From Lytechinus pictus (taxonomy: Eukaryota > Echinodermata > Echinoidea > Temnopleuroida > Toxopneustidae): a DNA stretch of 64,000 nt. A program made the translations under genes and the position numbers. Where the stretch lies: assembly GCF_037042905.1 (NCBI RefSeq), contig NC_087257.1, forward strand, positions 29,410,001 through 29,474,000. Direction: 5' to 3'. Positions 1-15,700 of the stretch are shown piece by piece. Numbering within the stretch: the stretch's first letter is position 1; each line of letters starts with the position of its first letter. The notes beneath the pieces are model-generated. The model did no database searches. It was not told where the DNA came from and saw only the letters and a list, made by a program, of their open reading frames with translations.

Positions 1-495
1 TATATTACAGAGCTTTTTAGAGACAAAGCCCGAACCAAACTGAGGAGGCTAGTTTTCATGTTCTCGACCCTGTTCTATTAAAAGTAACCATTATGGTAAC
101 TTTGCCATGCAACAATGGTAACTTGAATGGAATCCTTGATTTTGATTGGCTGTTGATTATTGTAATCATGGTAAGATAGTTAGCATTGGATGGCAAATTT
201 ACCATAATAGTAACTTTTATGCAATGGAGCCCTGGATTACAAATAAAACCATTTCAAAGCATGACGGTTCACTACTTCTAACAGTTTCTTCTGTTATTTG
301 CCTTTAATCACATGACATCTTTGTCCAAAGGACCGTGATAAAATATCCTATTATAAGTATTTTTTTTTTAATAAATAGTTTATATTTCATTTATTTTGCT
401 ATTAACTTCAATACAATACATGTATATACATAGTAGCATAAGACAATAAAACCACCTACAAGCATTTCAGCTTTTTTTTTACAGCTTTGACTTAC
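1..495. other. PIP4K2 intron 7, left end of window
   Basis: No coding match to the missing C-terminal kinase exon is visible here. Bases about 100-240 hold a small inverted-repeat element with ggtaac / gttacc ends and the string ccttgattttgattggctg, which recurs near 48190 and 50460. Confidence 0.5.
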
Positions 496-757
496 TCTCA
501 AATCCCTTGACAGCATAGACATCTGTGCTTGGGTCGTACTCCTCAATCATGACATGCCTTGTCCTGGGCGAGATGACCGGGCTATCGGGAGGGGTCAGGC
601 ACTCTCCGCTGCCAGAGTCTTCTGCTTCTTCTTCAATGACTGCATCCCCATTCTCCTGGCTTGCTGTCTCTTCCTCGTCTCTTTCTTGTTTATACTTGTC
701 CATGTCATGTATCCCAACCAAAAGACTGTAGTCCATGATTTTCAACTCGGACAAGAA
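496..757 (-). CDS. PIP4K2: PIP4K2 exon 7 (IMDYSLLVG)
   Basis: Acceptor tgcag, donor gtaagt after GAG A (phase 1, as I recall for vertebrate genes). Encodes [20 protein letters not shown], an acidic stretch, TPPDSP and DVYAVKGFE. The open frame runs on to 479, but the donor and phase show translation continues into a further exon outside the window. Confidence 0.95.
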
Positions 758-3700
758 CTGCAATTTAATAGTTTACATAGACATTTATGTTTCAATTAAT
801 GATTCCACCACTCAGTGCATCTATCTCAATATAATCTATTCCGAGGCACACTATTATCATTATGCCGGTTTAAGCATGAGCTGTCGATTCCAGCATGAAG
901 TACAATCAAGGAATCCTGCTGGGTACCCATTCATCTCACCTGGGTTGAGTGCAGCACCATATATGGGTACTAATATCGTGCTGAAGAAAAACACCCAATG
1001 GCTGGGATTCGAACCCACGACTCAAAGGATTAGAGTCAGAACCACTATACCACGATGCGCCCACATTAAAAAACAGAGACTCATGACCTACATGAAGGAT
1101 CAATTATAATTTGTTGAGACCAGTTTTCACTGGAAATTAACTGTAACTTATGCTGTATCTCAAAGGAACAGCAACATACTGTATGTCTTATGATTCCAAG
1201 CCTTTGGCTCACTCTTGTGGATTCTTGAGCAAGTTTTGCTCCAATGAAGAAGCTAATAGTATACAAATATACAATGACACCCGAGGATCTGGCTAAAACT
1301 ATTCGCATCGAAGGAACATCACATAGTACTATTCTCCCGAGGGCCGGCCCAAGGGAGAATAGTACTATGTGATGTTCCTGAGTGCGAATAGTTTTAGTCT
1401 GTTCCGAGAATGGAATATTTCATTTTCTTGATATACAGTGGTGCAAAAAATTAGTAAACCCCACCAGAAATTGACCATATTTCAAGTGTTCAAGTTCTGC
1501 CATTATTTAATTGTGAAGTCAGGTGATAAAATATTACATTCAATGAAGTTTGTTTCTCTGGGCTCACCAAACATTGTAGCATTGTTGTCTACATTTAACA
1601 CTCAGAATGAAGGAGTGCATTATCTAATGGGGTTCACTTAATTCCTAGCACCACTGTATACTATCAGTATTGAGGTGTTATACTTACATCCGTGTCTGAT
1701 TTGAGTTTGGTTAATATCTGATCCTTGGTCTGTTGTCCAACTATTATCCTGCTGTTACCACTCAGGAAGTCTATATCCTTGTAGGTGGGAAGATCTTTGG
1801 CCTAGCCAGGAAGACAAAACAGGATGTCAAACAAAACAATCCTCAACTTTACAGACAAGTTACATTTAAAAAATTTCAAAGCTTTCAATAACATTTACCA
1901 ACTAATAAAATGGAAAATTAGAAGTGAGGAATAAATAGGTGGAGGTCAGACTATAGGTCTTTCTTTTGTGAGATATTCATTTTCGGATCAGTCAATTAAA
2001 AAAACTAAGATATAAATTGAATAATTAAACTGATCTAATACTTTTAAAAGAAATACCCTTGTATAAGGAAGATCTTTGGCCTAGGCAGGAAGACACAACA
2101 GGATGTTTAAAAAAAAACAATCCATCAACTATCAATACAGACAGAGCAGATACTGCTGTGAGATACAGCTGATAAATTCAAGTGAAGAGAAGTGTAGATA
2201 ACTGATGACAACACAGATCGGACTGTATATCTTTCAAGTTTCTTTCAAGACACAATAGGATGTCATACAAATATTCCATCAATTAATACAGACAAGCCCA
2301 ACACATTGCAGGCCAAAGTATCACAGCTATTTAAAAAATAAAAATTCCAAGCTGCCAATTAAAATAGACAACCTATTAACGAGAAATTGAATGAAGATTA
2401 TATTGCTGTGAGATCTGGTAGATTCAAGTGAAGAGAAGCATAGATAACTAATCACCAAATAAGACAGACTGTCAGACTGTATGATTATGTTTTGTCAGGA
2501 CTCATTTTTGGATCGTATACATTTCAAGAATCTTAGAATATTTGGGATATTTGAATAATTCAAATGGTTTTAAAATTTCAAGAAATTAAAACGAATCTAT
2601 TCTAAATCTCCACATCTTGCGTTGCATACCTTTTCTTTGTCGCTGGCTTGCCTGTCGATGAGGGAGCCCTTCAGGTCGTATTTTCTATGGATAGGTAATG
2701 TGTGACCGAATATGCTCCGCATGATAACCATATACGTCTCTGCTCCATCAACCGTTAACCTATACATGCCCAAGTACTGTGGTAACAATGTTTCTCCATG
2801 CTTCTCAACTATGTACTGCAATGAATAAAAACAGAAAAGGTGTATTCAAATCAATCATGTTTCTCAAATTCAACCATTTACTACATGTATATAGAATGGG
2901 CAAGTGGAATATAATAACTCACAAAAGAAATGGTAGAGTAATGAAAATTGTGGAAAGTCTTGATTATGTACTTTATATGGTGACCTTAGGATTATCAATA
3001 AATTGCATTTTCTTTGTGGGGGATCTTAGTGTCTTTGCACAAAATTACTTTCTCGACCACAAAAGGTGCCCTTGTCTCTTCATAAAGATTATGTTCAATA
3101 CGTCTTCCAAAACATTTATCTTGAGCTATGAAGACAATAATTAGAAGGTAATTTTGAAGGAAAAACTATGAACACAGGAAATATTTACACTGATGGAGCT
3201 TTTTCAAAATTGCTTCTTCCTCCATTCTTTGCTAAAGAAATTGTTTTTGTTTCTCAGGGATTAATTTTTCCTCAATAAATGGCTCTCAAACTAAAAAAAT
3301 AAAAAAGAACGAGAAGAGAGCTTCAAACCTGGTGATAGGGTGGCAAAATATTATGCATGAGTTCAACCTCTTCTTTCGATATCGTCTTGACAACAAACAT
3401 CCCATCGCTAGACCGGAGAAACTTTGCACCACTCTTACCTGCAGAGTCATCATAGACTGGTGCTGAACATACAAAGGAATTCTGTGAAAAAGAAATAAAG
3501 TATTAGGATTTATAATAAAAACTATAATAACTTCATAACATTGAATAATAGCATTTGGCAATACTGTCATAGACACAAAGAGATGATAAAATGGGGAAGG
3601 GGTTCATTTGAAATATGTGAACAAAATTCTTCTAATACCAGGGGCGATTTTCATAAAGTTTTTACGATAACAAATTTGTAAAAACAATTTAAAGCTACTG

Positions 3701-6700
3701 AAATTTATTCAATTTAATCAGCTGATTGTTATTAATTGTGCATTTGTTACTGTAAGAAGTACCTTTACGAAGGACCCTGGTTTATAATTAAACAGACTTT
3801 GAATTATGTGCACTAAGTTTATTCCACAAAATAGGAGCATTATTTTTTGCAAAAGCCTTTTCACCAAATAAACTTTTGACTCTACAAACTGTAAAAAAAA
3901 CCAAATAATAAATGGTAGAAAGTCTTGGTATTTCTCATAATTAATGTTTTGTTTAGAGGAGGGTTCAAGCAGTTCTTGGAATCGCCTCTTTATCTCGTCA
4001 AAACCATGGTCTTGTTTCTACTGTCTACAAGCTTGCTCCTTGTTCAACAATGTTTTGATGACAATCAAAATTCCCTTACTTTTCTCTGAGTTGGGCATTT
4101 TTATTCAATTCCCTGACTTTTCCCCGACTGGAAAAATGTAAAATAAAAAAATTTCCATGATGGGCTGGGAACCATGGGTATTAAAAGATGGAAACCAAAA
4201 CAAAATTCTTAGAATTAGTCACAGCAAATTTCTCTTGCAAATGTTTCAATAAGCAACAAACAAACAAAACAGAAACCAGACGGGTAAATTTCACTTTTCA
4301 TAAACTTCCTGGTACACGTAAAGAAAGGAAAAATAAAAATGTATAATGCCTAGAACACCACTTCCTCTCTTTGCCATGAAGCTTTATATGATAATAATAT
4401 TGTGTAAACACTTCTAAGAAATACAAAATGCCAACAATATGCTCTGCTTTATCGATTGCAGACACATAAAGGGCCATTTCCTTGAATGTAAATGTCAAAA
4501 AAAGAAAAGTTGTTTACTATTATAATGAAGTTTTATAATCTGCCATTGTTTTTACAAAAATTTTGAAAGAGGAAAATACATGCATTCACTGCTTTATGAA
4601 ACAATGTATAACAATTAAAGTGTGATAAGTTTCTTATTCTCCCTGTAATGAACATTAACATCTGGGTCTAACTTCATGTTAAAAGTTATGATAACTTTGT
4701 AATACACATATTGTAAGCAAAGTAGATATGAAAATGACCATGTATGAAATTCACTGACATCACGCTTCATAAAATACTCTTCTGAACAAGTTCTTGTAAT
4801 TCATGTGATTTTCTTTACCAGGCTGGTATGAATACGCACCCTTAAAAACCATACCTGATATTCATGATCTGTAATGCTGAAAAGATTTCTAAGATTCCTG
4901 AAGACTTGGGGACAGTACTCCTTGAACTTGAAATGACTTGGCAAATTTTCCCTGGAAGGAACCAAAATAAAATTCATAAATACCGGTACGTATCATGACA
5001 TCTTTGAAAGTATTAAAGGGGATAGCTAATACCAGGTTCCTTGTTTTGTTTTTGTTTTTTCTAAGACAGAGTTGGGAGAGAAGGAGTGGGTAGACTGAAG
5101 GGGGGGGGGGGCAAACACAAAGAGGAAGACAGATGAAGACAGATGAAGGTCAAAGAGAGAGAGAGAGAGCAGAGACAGTAAGATTGGTGCAGGAATACAG
5201 TAGCAATGCGCAATACATGTATTGCTTTCTGGTATCTCTGGTATCATTAAAAAAAAAGATTAATTCTCCAAGTTCGAGCTTATAACTTTTACACACAAAA
5301 CTTGATAACTAAACTTTACAGATCACAAAACAGAAGAAACAGGGGAACAGGGGAGGGGGGAAGCACAAGAATCTCTTTGCTGAAACATCAAGTGGTCTGA
5401 ATTTTTAAGCCGGGGGGGGGGGGAGGGGGGGGGGGCTGAATGTAATTAGGGTTGAATGGAAATAGGATCTACAGGTGTCTCCAGAAAGTTATTGTGCAGC
5501 ATCCCCCCCCCCCCCTCCTCCTCCTCCTTGGGAACAAAAATGCAGTACACTCACTTGTTAAAGAGATGATTGTCAATCTTGATTTTACCATTGGCTTTGA
5601 AGTCATCTGGCATCAACATGACAGGAATGCTAACATGGCTCAGTTCACTGATCTACAGCAGATAAATCACACAAATTTAAAGAGACACTTCAGAATATGG
5701 AAAAGAGAGAAGTTCTTGAGCAAAACACGATCAGTTTGGTTACAATCTAATGACAATGCTGGGGCCTAGAACACAATAATACATGTACTTCTGAAGTCCA
5801 AAACATCTTTGCTGTATTAAATATTTTGTAGTGTGGATATCTACGCACCTTTGTAATACAAACATTTCAAACTGTTATTCAAATCTGTATAGCATACAGT
5901 GTAAATAAAATACACATATTTGTATGATTTCATTTATTATCTGAAATATGTACATGAAGCTGGACATTCAATTCTTGAAAAATAAAAAATAAATACAAAA
6001 AACACACATACTCAGTGGTAACACAAATGGGAATAGTACTACCTGGTAGTGAAAATGGTGGATTCAAGAAATTGGAACTGTATCTGAAATGTATTTCAGC
6101 TTTACTCTGAACAATGAAGTTTAACATAGAACTTGATGGGAAAAAATATCTTTCAACACCTATAAACCTATTTTATTCTCTTGATATGGGTACCTTTATA
6201 GTATACAATCAATCCCAAAATGACAGGGGCCAATCAAGATCATTGATACAGTACATGCATTTATGTTTTATTTGAACATTGATCTGATCATAGGGGACTA
6301 TAAAAAAAACTATTGAATAAGTTATGCTTGATTGTGCATACATGTACGTACATGTACAAGACAATGTTATGGAGTTTTGTATTAGAAACTGTTACGTAGC
6401 CCTGGGCCCTACCACATAATGCTATAATACAATATGGGGCTGATAGCTAGACGTTGATTTCTAAGATAAATGATCAATCATACAAATCAGCGCGACAATA
6501 AATTACTGAGATTCATGTTATTGACTCTAGAATTGTCTTTTAAAACTAGCACCCACTGAGCTTCATGTTATTGACTTCAGAATTGTCTTTTAAAACTACA
6601 TGTAGCAACCACTGAGCTTTATGTAATAAAACCCAGAACTACATGTATCTTTTAAAATCACAAATCTTTGTTACATGTATGCTTTATAGTGCCCTGGTTA

Positions 6701-9700
6701 AATGTTGGATTGTCATCTCAACAATCTTTATATTCTATGAATAGATCTCAACTAAAAACCAGGAAATAACTCAACCCTGGCTGAAGGATGTAGGAGGCAT
6801 CAAGGTCTTTTCCTGTTTATCTCAAGAACTGGTCTAAAACAAAATATCAGATTTTTTCATTCTTCATATCAAGTGCGAATCTTTCATTATTTACCAGTAT
6901 TTCAACCTTCAGATTTGCTTCAGATTTAATTACAAATAATGGCTTTCTCCTGTTTATCTCTGGGAAATGTCTTTGAAAAAAAAATATCAAGTTGTTTTGA
7001 TTTGGTCTTTGAAGGTTATATAATCTTTCAATACATGTACATTGTACACAATGAACTATTGTAAGTGTAGTTTATATTTTCCACTAATAAAATAGAATGT
7101 AACCATAAATTTAATGGTCATTAAAACTATGTACGAAACACTCTGATTTTCAGTTCCTTTCTACACTTTTCTACATGTTCATGTTGAAGTCTTGTAAGGA
7201 TCTTATTGTCTAATTTATACAACGTGAATATATCATAAAGAAACCTTCTTCCTTTTATTTTCAACAGTCACGTATCATCTGGTCATTTAAAATTCATGCA
7301 GCCTCCCTCTGAAAAGGGTTTAAAAAAAAAAAATTTTGTTGGAAACCTACATTATATGAATCATAGAATGTAGGTTTCGTAAATATTATTTCTAAAGCCC
7401 TTTCTTTTCTCCTCTCATCCACTTGTGGTATTAAAGTGAATTTTTAATACAGTTCTCTTCACTCTTATTCCTCACCCATTACAAATCTTAAACTTGGGAA
7501 AGAGCGATTTCTTTTCTTTTGGAAACTGATCTCTATATGAATCTTGAGTCATCGTTTTCTCTTTCACTTTAATAGGTATCATATGGTCTATAAAGTTCTC
7601 TTTTTATTGTATACAGCTGCTCTTTGATATCATGAACAACCAATCTTTCCTTTGAGGATTCTCTAGGCCTACAATATTCAAAAGCTTTTAATAGTCTCCT
7701 CCTATCAATAGAAATTCTTCTCTTCTTTGATCATGTATGGAACCATTATTTTCTTTCTGATCTTTAAACAGCATCTAGAAAAGACTCTAGAGCTACAAAA
7801 CTGTCTTCATATTCACAAGAACCTTCAGGATACAAAACATTCTTCTTAACTGCCCTACATCTAGGGCAATGGTCTTTCGAATACATGTAAAAACCCTATG
7901 AATATCGATTGAAATAAATCTCAACTTCACAGAATAAAAAAAGAGTTGAAAAGAATTGACTTCAGTACTTATTCAACATGTTAAATGAGTCTGAAAATTG
8001 AAGGGTAGGAAAATACATTTGTTATTTATGGCATAGGCCTACTGATGACGGTTTTATGATGATACGTACATAATACAATATTGGTAGTTGACACTGTCAC
8101 AAATTACTTTATGCCTTTTTTATTTTCAATCTTTAAAGGGGTACTCCTGGCTGAAAATAATATGATTGGAAGAGATTGAGAAAAATCAGACAAACAAAAA
8201 ACAATGAAAAATTGATCAAAATCGGACAAGGAATAACAAAGTTACATGCACATGGCATTTTAAAGATTTGCATTATTCTGGTAAAACAGTTCTAGGCTTG
8301 TCTTCATGAATTCAATGAGCAAACTGATGATGTCATATCTCCACTTATTCTTTTGTATTTCATTATATGAAATTAGGTTTATTCAATTTTTTCATTCAAG
8401 AACCAAAAATATTGGAATAACAACTGATTAAGCGCATTACTGTAGATATTCATTGCTGCAACTAAATTCATAACAAGGGAGACATACATGTACATGTAGC
8501 ATTCACACACGTATGAAAATATGAAACCATTATGATATCATGTAATAACATATAAAGAAGAAGGTAAAGTGGGGATGTGACATCATCAGTCCATCTATTA
8601 ATGAATATTCATGACGACATGTCTATAAACTTTTCACAATATATTGCTCAACTTAAAAATTCAATAACTCTGCTATTTGTTATCAGATTTTGATGAAATT
8701 TTCAGCATTTGCTCTGTGAATTTTTCTCTATATATTGAGATTAAATATTTTCATCCCGGAGCATCCCTTTATTAAAGTAATGCTGTACATGTAGCGAGAC
8801 AACTTATATTTTCAAGTGCATAAAATAATTCAAATTGGTCTAGATGTACTTAATAATCATATCAATAAAAACTATTTAAAAAAGGCAAAAAGAAGCTGCT
8901 GAAAACTGCTTATCTAATAAAAGAGAGTCAATGGAGTAAATTAGAAAGTCAAAAGGGGCCTATTTAAAAAAGGGAAGAAAATGTACTTCTATAAAAGAAA
9001 TAATGGGGGAACTGTACATGCATGCATTGGCTCAATTATTTCAAATTACAAATTTTCAATGCAACTGCTGTTTTATACAGGTTTCATACATTACAGGTGT
9101 ACATGTACATAGTTGAGCATGTACATTAAATAGTAAAACAGTAAAAATTCTCTTTGCTTCCTGATTTTCAAACAAAATCTTTCTTTTCTTGCATCAAAAT
9201 CAGACTAGACAATGGTATTAATAGTGTAAAACCCCATCCGTCCGTCCAGCACATTATGCTAAAAAATAATTTAAAAACTCCCAAAAAGATTATGTGACAT
9301 CATTGATGGTACATACATGTATTTGCATATATATCACACATCATTGTTTGTAAAATAAGCAAAAGTTTTAGTGTCATAAATATTGTACGTCCAATATACA
9401 TGTAATTCAGTGCTCAGGGAATAATTTTCCTGGTATCGCATCGCAATTTGCTCCACATTTTTGAAAAACTGCTATGCATATAGTCTTTTGTATAGCATAT
9501 TTTAACATAGGACTGTACATTTCTTTTCTCTTTAGACCAAAAATGCTATTCAAATTTGTAAAGCAAAATTATTCCCTGGTGCTGCACTGTATTTTTGATT
9601 GATTTTTTTCCTTTTTGATTCAATCTAAAATCAGCTTTTGTTGGGGTTCATGAATTTGACTGAGAGATTGAACTGTGACAAGCCAAACAAGTAATACACA

Positions 9701-12700
9701 GAGCTGAGATACACCTTTGAACTCTGCTATTGCTATTAGGTTTGTTGTGTAATCAGTGAAACTAATGCGTTCCAATGCAATGACTCCGAGTATGACACAT
9801 CATTCTGTAAAAACAAAGATAACATACATGTATGGGATGCAATTTGTTTGTATGCATGCCTCACTTGCAGAGCTTTTTTTTTTACATGTAATGTTTTAAA
9901 ATTATTGAAAATACCAACACGAAGAGGATATAGCTCTATTAACAAATATTCATTATAAAAAAAGACCCTGGCCCACTACATGATGTAGGCTGCCTACAGC
10001 CTACAGGTGTATAATTTGTAATTAATTCAAACCAATGCAACTTTGAGATCAACTTTATAGACACCATTCTAATTATACTTTCTAAAACTACTGTACAGTA
10101 GTTTAGTAGAAACTGGTTCAGAAGAGAGCTTTGCTAGCGTTCCCATTCGATCACCCAAAAGTGGCTTTCAACATCACTTCACGTATTAATCGATCTCGTT
10201 GCTACAGGAACGCTAACGTGGGGTGACATGTTCCGCGCAAAATTTGGAACCAAACCATAGAAATTCTACACACAGTGTGTGGACTGTGAAGTACATGAAG
10301 CATGCTCAAAATATGCGAGGATCACTTTCTAAAGAACGGTTGTGTCCTCACTTACGCTAAAACCAGTTTAACGAGGCAAACCTATCTTGAAAACTACATC
10401 GCGAGGTGGTTTTCCAAACCGGTTAGAAGACCACTTCCAAGACCACTTTGAGCATTCTCATTACTCGTAAACTTGTTTCCACTAAAACTAGGAATTTAAC
10501 TACATTGGTCCATATTCTGAAGTCAGGTTTAACTTAAACTCAGGTTTAAAGTTGTAGTTTAAGTATGGGAAGCCAAAAGTATCAAAAGTTTTATTAAGTT
10601 GTATGTTTCTTGTGTTTACTGTGCTCTTTCCTGATTCATCGATGGTGAAGACAATCATCTATTTATACTTCCTAGACAATCATGAATGATTTGAGAGCCA
10701 AGTGAGCTGAAGTATAATATCTCTACTGTTAGTGATTTATGTAACAATTGGCTATCCATACTTAAACCACAACTTTAAACCTGCGTTTAAGTTAAACCTG
10801 CTATCAGAATACGAGCCATGTAGTTTTAGGACAGTAATGAAAATGGGGTCTACATGTACATGTACATTACATGTAGGAATGGTGAAACAATACAGACTTT
10901 ACTTTACTGTACACATTGTCTCAATTTTTCCCTTTAATAAATGATTTCCATGCATCTGACATTCAAGAGTTAAAAAGAAAATGTATACAGTGCGGCCCAC
11001 AAAAAAGGAAACCTGTTTTCAGAAATGATTTGCACAGAAAATCATCTTAATCTGAATCCAATTCAGGGTAAGAGAAACATAAAGAATACATAAGAAATGC
11101 TAATGAGTCAATCGTTGAATAAAGAAGGATGTCGTATCACAAAACAATCTTCAATTTTTTTCTTCCAATTTTTTCTGCTCAACCTGATTTTGACATTAAA
11201 ATTTCAAACTTGCCTTGCTCCTTAATGTGTAACGTGTTTGTCACATATTAGGTATCAAAATGAAGAGGAATAATTGAATTCTACATGTACATGTATGCTG
11301 ATGGAAATGAAATATCATAATTAATTTACCTTTGAAGAAAAAAGATGTGGGAATCCCGGTTTCCATTTTTCTGGGACACACTCTACGCATGTATAATGTT
11401 TTGTTTTTTTACATTGTGCACATATTGTATGGTTTATAATTGCAGGGATAATGAGATCTCTCATCTAACAGTTTGGGAAAATCATATCTCCCATCCAAAA
11501 CCAAGATGTTTATCTCAGATAAGAAGCCACTTTGCCATGTTAACAAGTACATGTACATGTAGCTATCCATTTGAGTATAACAAGTACATGTACATGTAGG
11601 CTACGCCAACTCCTCCGAGTGAAGCAGAGAGAGAGAGAGAGAGGGGGGGGGGGTAGTCTGCAGGCACAGACCCTGATTGAAACTTTGATCAACAAGTGTG
11701 TCTCCAAGCAAAGACTAGCAATATATATACAAAACTTGCTGTAAAGCGAGAGGGCCTTCAGTACACAAGGCTGCACATTCAGACCCTTAAACTAGAGTGA
11801 AGGGTTTGCACAGCAGACTGCTATTATAAAGTGGACACCATACAAAATGTTCCTCATTCAATACAATACTTGTACACTAGATATTGACAGATGAGTAGTC
11901 GAAGCTGTACATGAACATGTATTTACATCTACATGATTATGTATGTTGTACGTATGTAGCTGTCCAAACAAGAGCCAAGGATCACTGTACATTACAATGT
12001 AAATGTACCTGAATGTTACAATGAATGAGTAATTTTCATTTTCACTCTCTACGGAGTACAGTTGTATAATGTAAGCAGGAAGTTGACATTGTAAAAATAA
12101 TAAAGCAGAATAAATTAATAATTCATAGCTTTCAATTTCATCAAACACTGAAACAATACACAAAAGTCTGAATTTTTAAAGACTATATTGTACATGTATT
12201 ATATCTGCTATTCATTTATTGATGTTTCTTAATCTGGAAAAGTGATTAAGGCCTTGGCATCTTTCCCCTCCTCCTCTCATTATCACACATCACTGAGCAA
12301 AACTGATCAAGGTCGATCATCATATGTACAATTGTACACTGTACATTAGCACAGTCGCTACATGGACATCAATATGGGACTTCACGCTCATATTGTCATC
12401 ACAATTGCACACTTTTTTAGGTCAAATATGAATTGCCCAAGATCTACACACTGATGTATCCATCACAGCCATTCCAATGTGACAGGGAAAGGACTTGATT
12501 TTTTTTTTTGGCGGGGGGGGGGGTGATTTCATCCCCTAAATGCTCAAAAGATCCCTGGAGAATTAAAAAACAGCACTCCCAAAATCCCCATTCACTGCAA
12601 TATCAAAGTTATCTGATATTGCAGAATTAGGTATTTTGTTGTGAAAAGTAGCCCCCCCCCCCCATGATAGTTTATATGTACATAACTTCAACTTTCAAGG

Positions 12701-15700
12701 TTAATTTCTTGAAGAATTTATAATGCAGACCTGTTTTTCCTACATTAAATGAGCCTATACAGGTCCAGTTAATATTATTATCTAGAGTATAATTTAAAAC
12801 ATTTATGTAATTTACATGTACTGCAAGTACATGAGCATGCTTTTTAAAATAAGCATGCAATACCAATTTTAACTTTGCAATATACATGTACATGCAAGTT
12901 TTATTTTTCGATCCTTCATTAATTCCTGACACGGAATAGTCAATTGCCATTTGAAACTGCTCACTGGGTTGAGAAATTTTCTGTAATTTGCTTTCACACT
13001 GCCAAAAAAATGCCCATGACTTTGGTCAAATCCCTGTAATTGTTCTCGTAATTTTGGCAAGTACCTACAAGCGAGTTTTCCCCATATTGCTTGAAATCGC
13101 ATTAGCAAAAATATCTGGTATTTTCTGATCAGGGTAAATTTCCTGATTGATCAGAGAATACCTGGTTGTTGAATGTGCCTAGTGATACATAAAATAACTT
13201 TAATAATAATATTGGTTATTATAAAGAAACATGACAAAAGTTCATTGACCCTAAATGACCTTTGACCTTGATCATGTGACCTGAAACTGGTGCAAGATGA
13301 TTAAAGTGATAGGATAACTCTTTATGTGCAAGTTCATGAAATAGGTCCCCATACTTCCTAGTCTTAACCTTGGTTAAGATTTCAATGTTGACAATGGCTT
13401 CGGGTCGCCATCAGAAAATACAGTTATTAAATATTAATTAATTGGTGTAATTTTCCTGTATCATACATGTACATCTTCTGTTCCAAGGATAAACACATGA
13501 TCAATTCCTCATTCAATGGGGAACTTAATATTGTAGCAAATAATTTGTGGTCTATAAAATAACACAAATAAACTTCTGAAAGCAGCAAACTTCATTCAGC
13601 AAAATGGAATCAAACTGAAACTTTATAGATGACACTACATGTAGTTGACTGGATTCAAACAAATCAAACAAACCCGTTTTATTCCCAGGGCTGCTTTGCC
13701 AAACATCAGGTAAAATTAATCTAAAAATATGTATCTAATCAACAAGCAATCAGACTATCATGTACACATTTATGTAAAAGGGAATGGAAGGATCTACATG
13801 AAGAACCCAACTAAAAAGAAACCAATAAGGAATACATATGTTGGTGAAACAAGTCATGAGAGCACTCAGAGTAGACGATAAGGAGTCAGGTGAGAATGGA
13901 ATGAGTGAACACCTGAATCAGAAAGGGAAGATGAAAAAAGAGAACAAAAGGTATCTAGGGAGAAGAATAAATGGCAACTGAAATATGTAATCTGCAGGCA
14001 CAGATCGAAGCTTCGGCCAATAAGTGGGTTTTTACAAAAGACTAGCACATTTAAAACTTGTAACTTTGATTTTTTTTCAGGAAAGGGCCATTGTAGGCTG
14101 TGTATAAAGACCACTTTTACTAGAGTAGACAAAGTGAAATACTGAATACAATTAAACTCAATTCAGACTGCAAGTGAAAGGGCAGCACTGAAAACAAATT
14201 CATGCAAATGAAGTAGAGTCCAGACTTTACATCTACAATGTATGACTGCTGGGGGAACAGAATACAACAAGTCTAGGAAGTTCAGAGAAAGTCAAAATAC
14301 ATGTTTAAAGCATCCTACATGAATAAAGGTTTTTCATTCATACTACAGTGTAAATACATGTAGAGGCATTACATGTAGATCAAATATATTTTTCGTCACA
14401 GCTATAGGCCTACTGTATGTGTAACACATCGCTGCTAATGTACATGTCAATAAGGTGGTAGCAAGCTAAAGATTCAACAATCTGGTAGGATTTACATCCA
14501 AACTAGTTTTGTTATACAGTAGGGTCTCATTTTTACCTTCTTCATGTAATTCCTTCTTCTATTGTTAACACCCCTCCCTTAGAAACATTCAAATCCAAAG
14601 CCAAGTCATTCTACATGCAATCTGCTTCTTATTTCATCTACATGTAGTTAGTGTGGATGTATCAGGAAGAGATTTTTCGCTGACCAAAATATTTAAAATC
14701 AGATTCCGATTAAAAGTGTTTTCAATGTTCATAGGCATTAATGTAGGTGAACATGTTTGATGGGATGTTAAAATCTAACCCCTTCCAGTATTTTGAAAAA
14801 TCTAACGCTGATGACATTCCCCATTAGATATGGGAATTCCATTTTAATAATTAACTTATAGGCCTATGGCATATTTTCCATTTTCATTATGCTCAATGCA
14901 CTTTAATAGAAAAGAGCAAAAAAAAAGTAAAGTGAAGTGAAGTACAAGAAAAGGCAAATGAGGAAAAATGTCTATGGTACCTGCTGGTGAACAAATGCAA
15001 TTTTAGTTTGCCCTTTAAAAGACCAAGGCACAGCCAGTTTGAAAGTTTGTACTTAATTATAAAATGTAACACAATTTGTATTTATGTCCAGCTTTTTTAT
15101 GATTGTGAATACATGCCGCCATGCCTGACGAATGTGTACACTTCATAGTCCAGTCAATCTAGCCAGAATAGGGGGGTAACCCACCACTAATTGCAACACG
15201 AGATATTCCACTGAAATGCTTTCTAGGAAGGTCCCCTAAACAACATACTAAAAGTCCCAAGAAATCCAAGCAATGGAAATTTATGAAATTTGCATATTAT
15301 GCAAATTAGCCATGAAAAATTAGAAAAAGAAGGGAAATAATCCAAAGATTACAAATTAAATGTCCAAAACAATTTAATTTGAATGGAAATTCATGATAAA
15401 TAACTGAATTCAATGTTTTTAATCAAAAGTGCAAAAATTTCTATCTCATTTGCATATTATGCAAATAAGCATCCTTATATGGAAAAAATGTCAAGATATT
15501 GTGATTTTTCTCATACAGACTGCTTGAAAACATTTCATTAATGTTGACATTAATATGCTACTATATCACTAAGCATGATAATTCATCCCAATGCCTGAAA
15601 ATTAATTTGCAAATTATGCAAATTAGCCATTAATAAAAATAAGAAATGAGGAAATTAATCCAAAGATTACAAATTAAATGTCCACAGCAAGTAATTTTGA

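Noticed and set aside
1000-1062. Possible tRNA gene on the minus strand
   Set aside because: Box A and B are present, but the acceptor stem does not pair well and the body matches other SINE copies in the window.
10989-11300. Possible transposon end tacagtgcggcccacaaaaaa
   Set aside because: No matching inverse end was found within reach.
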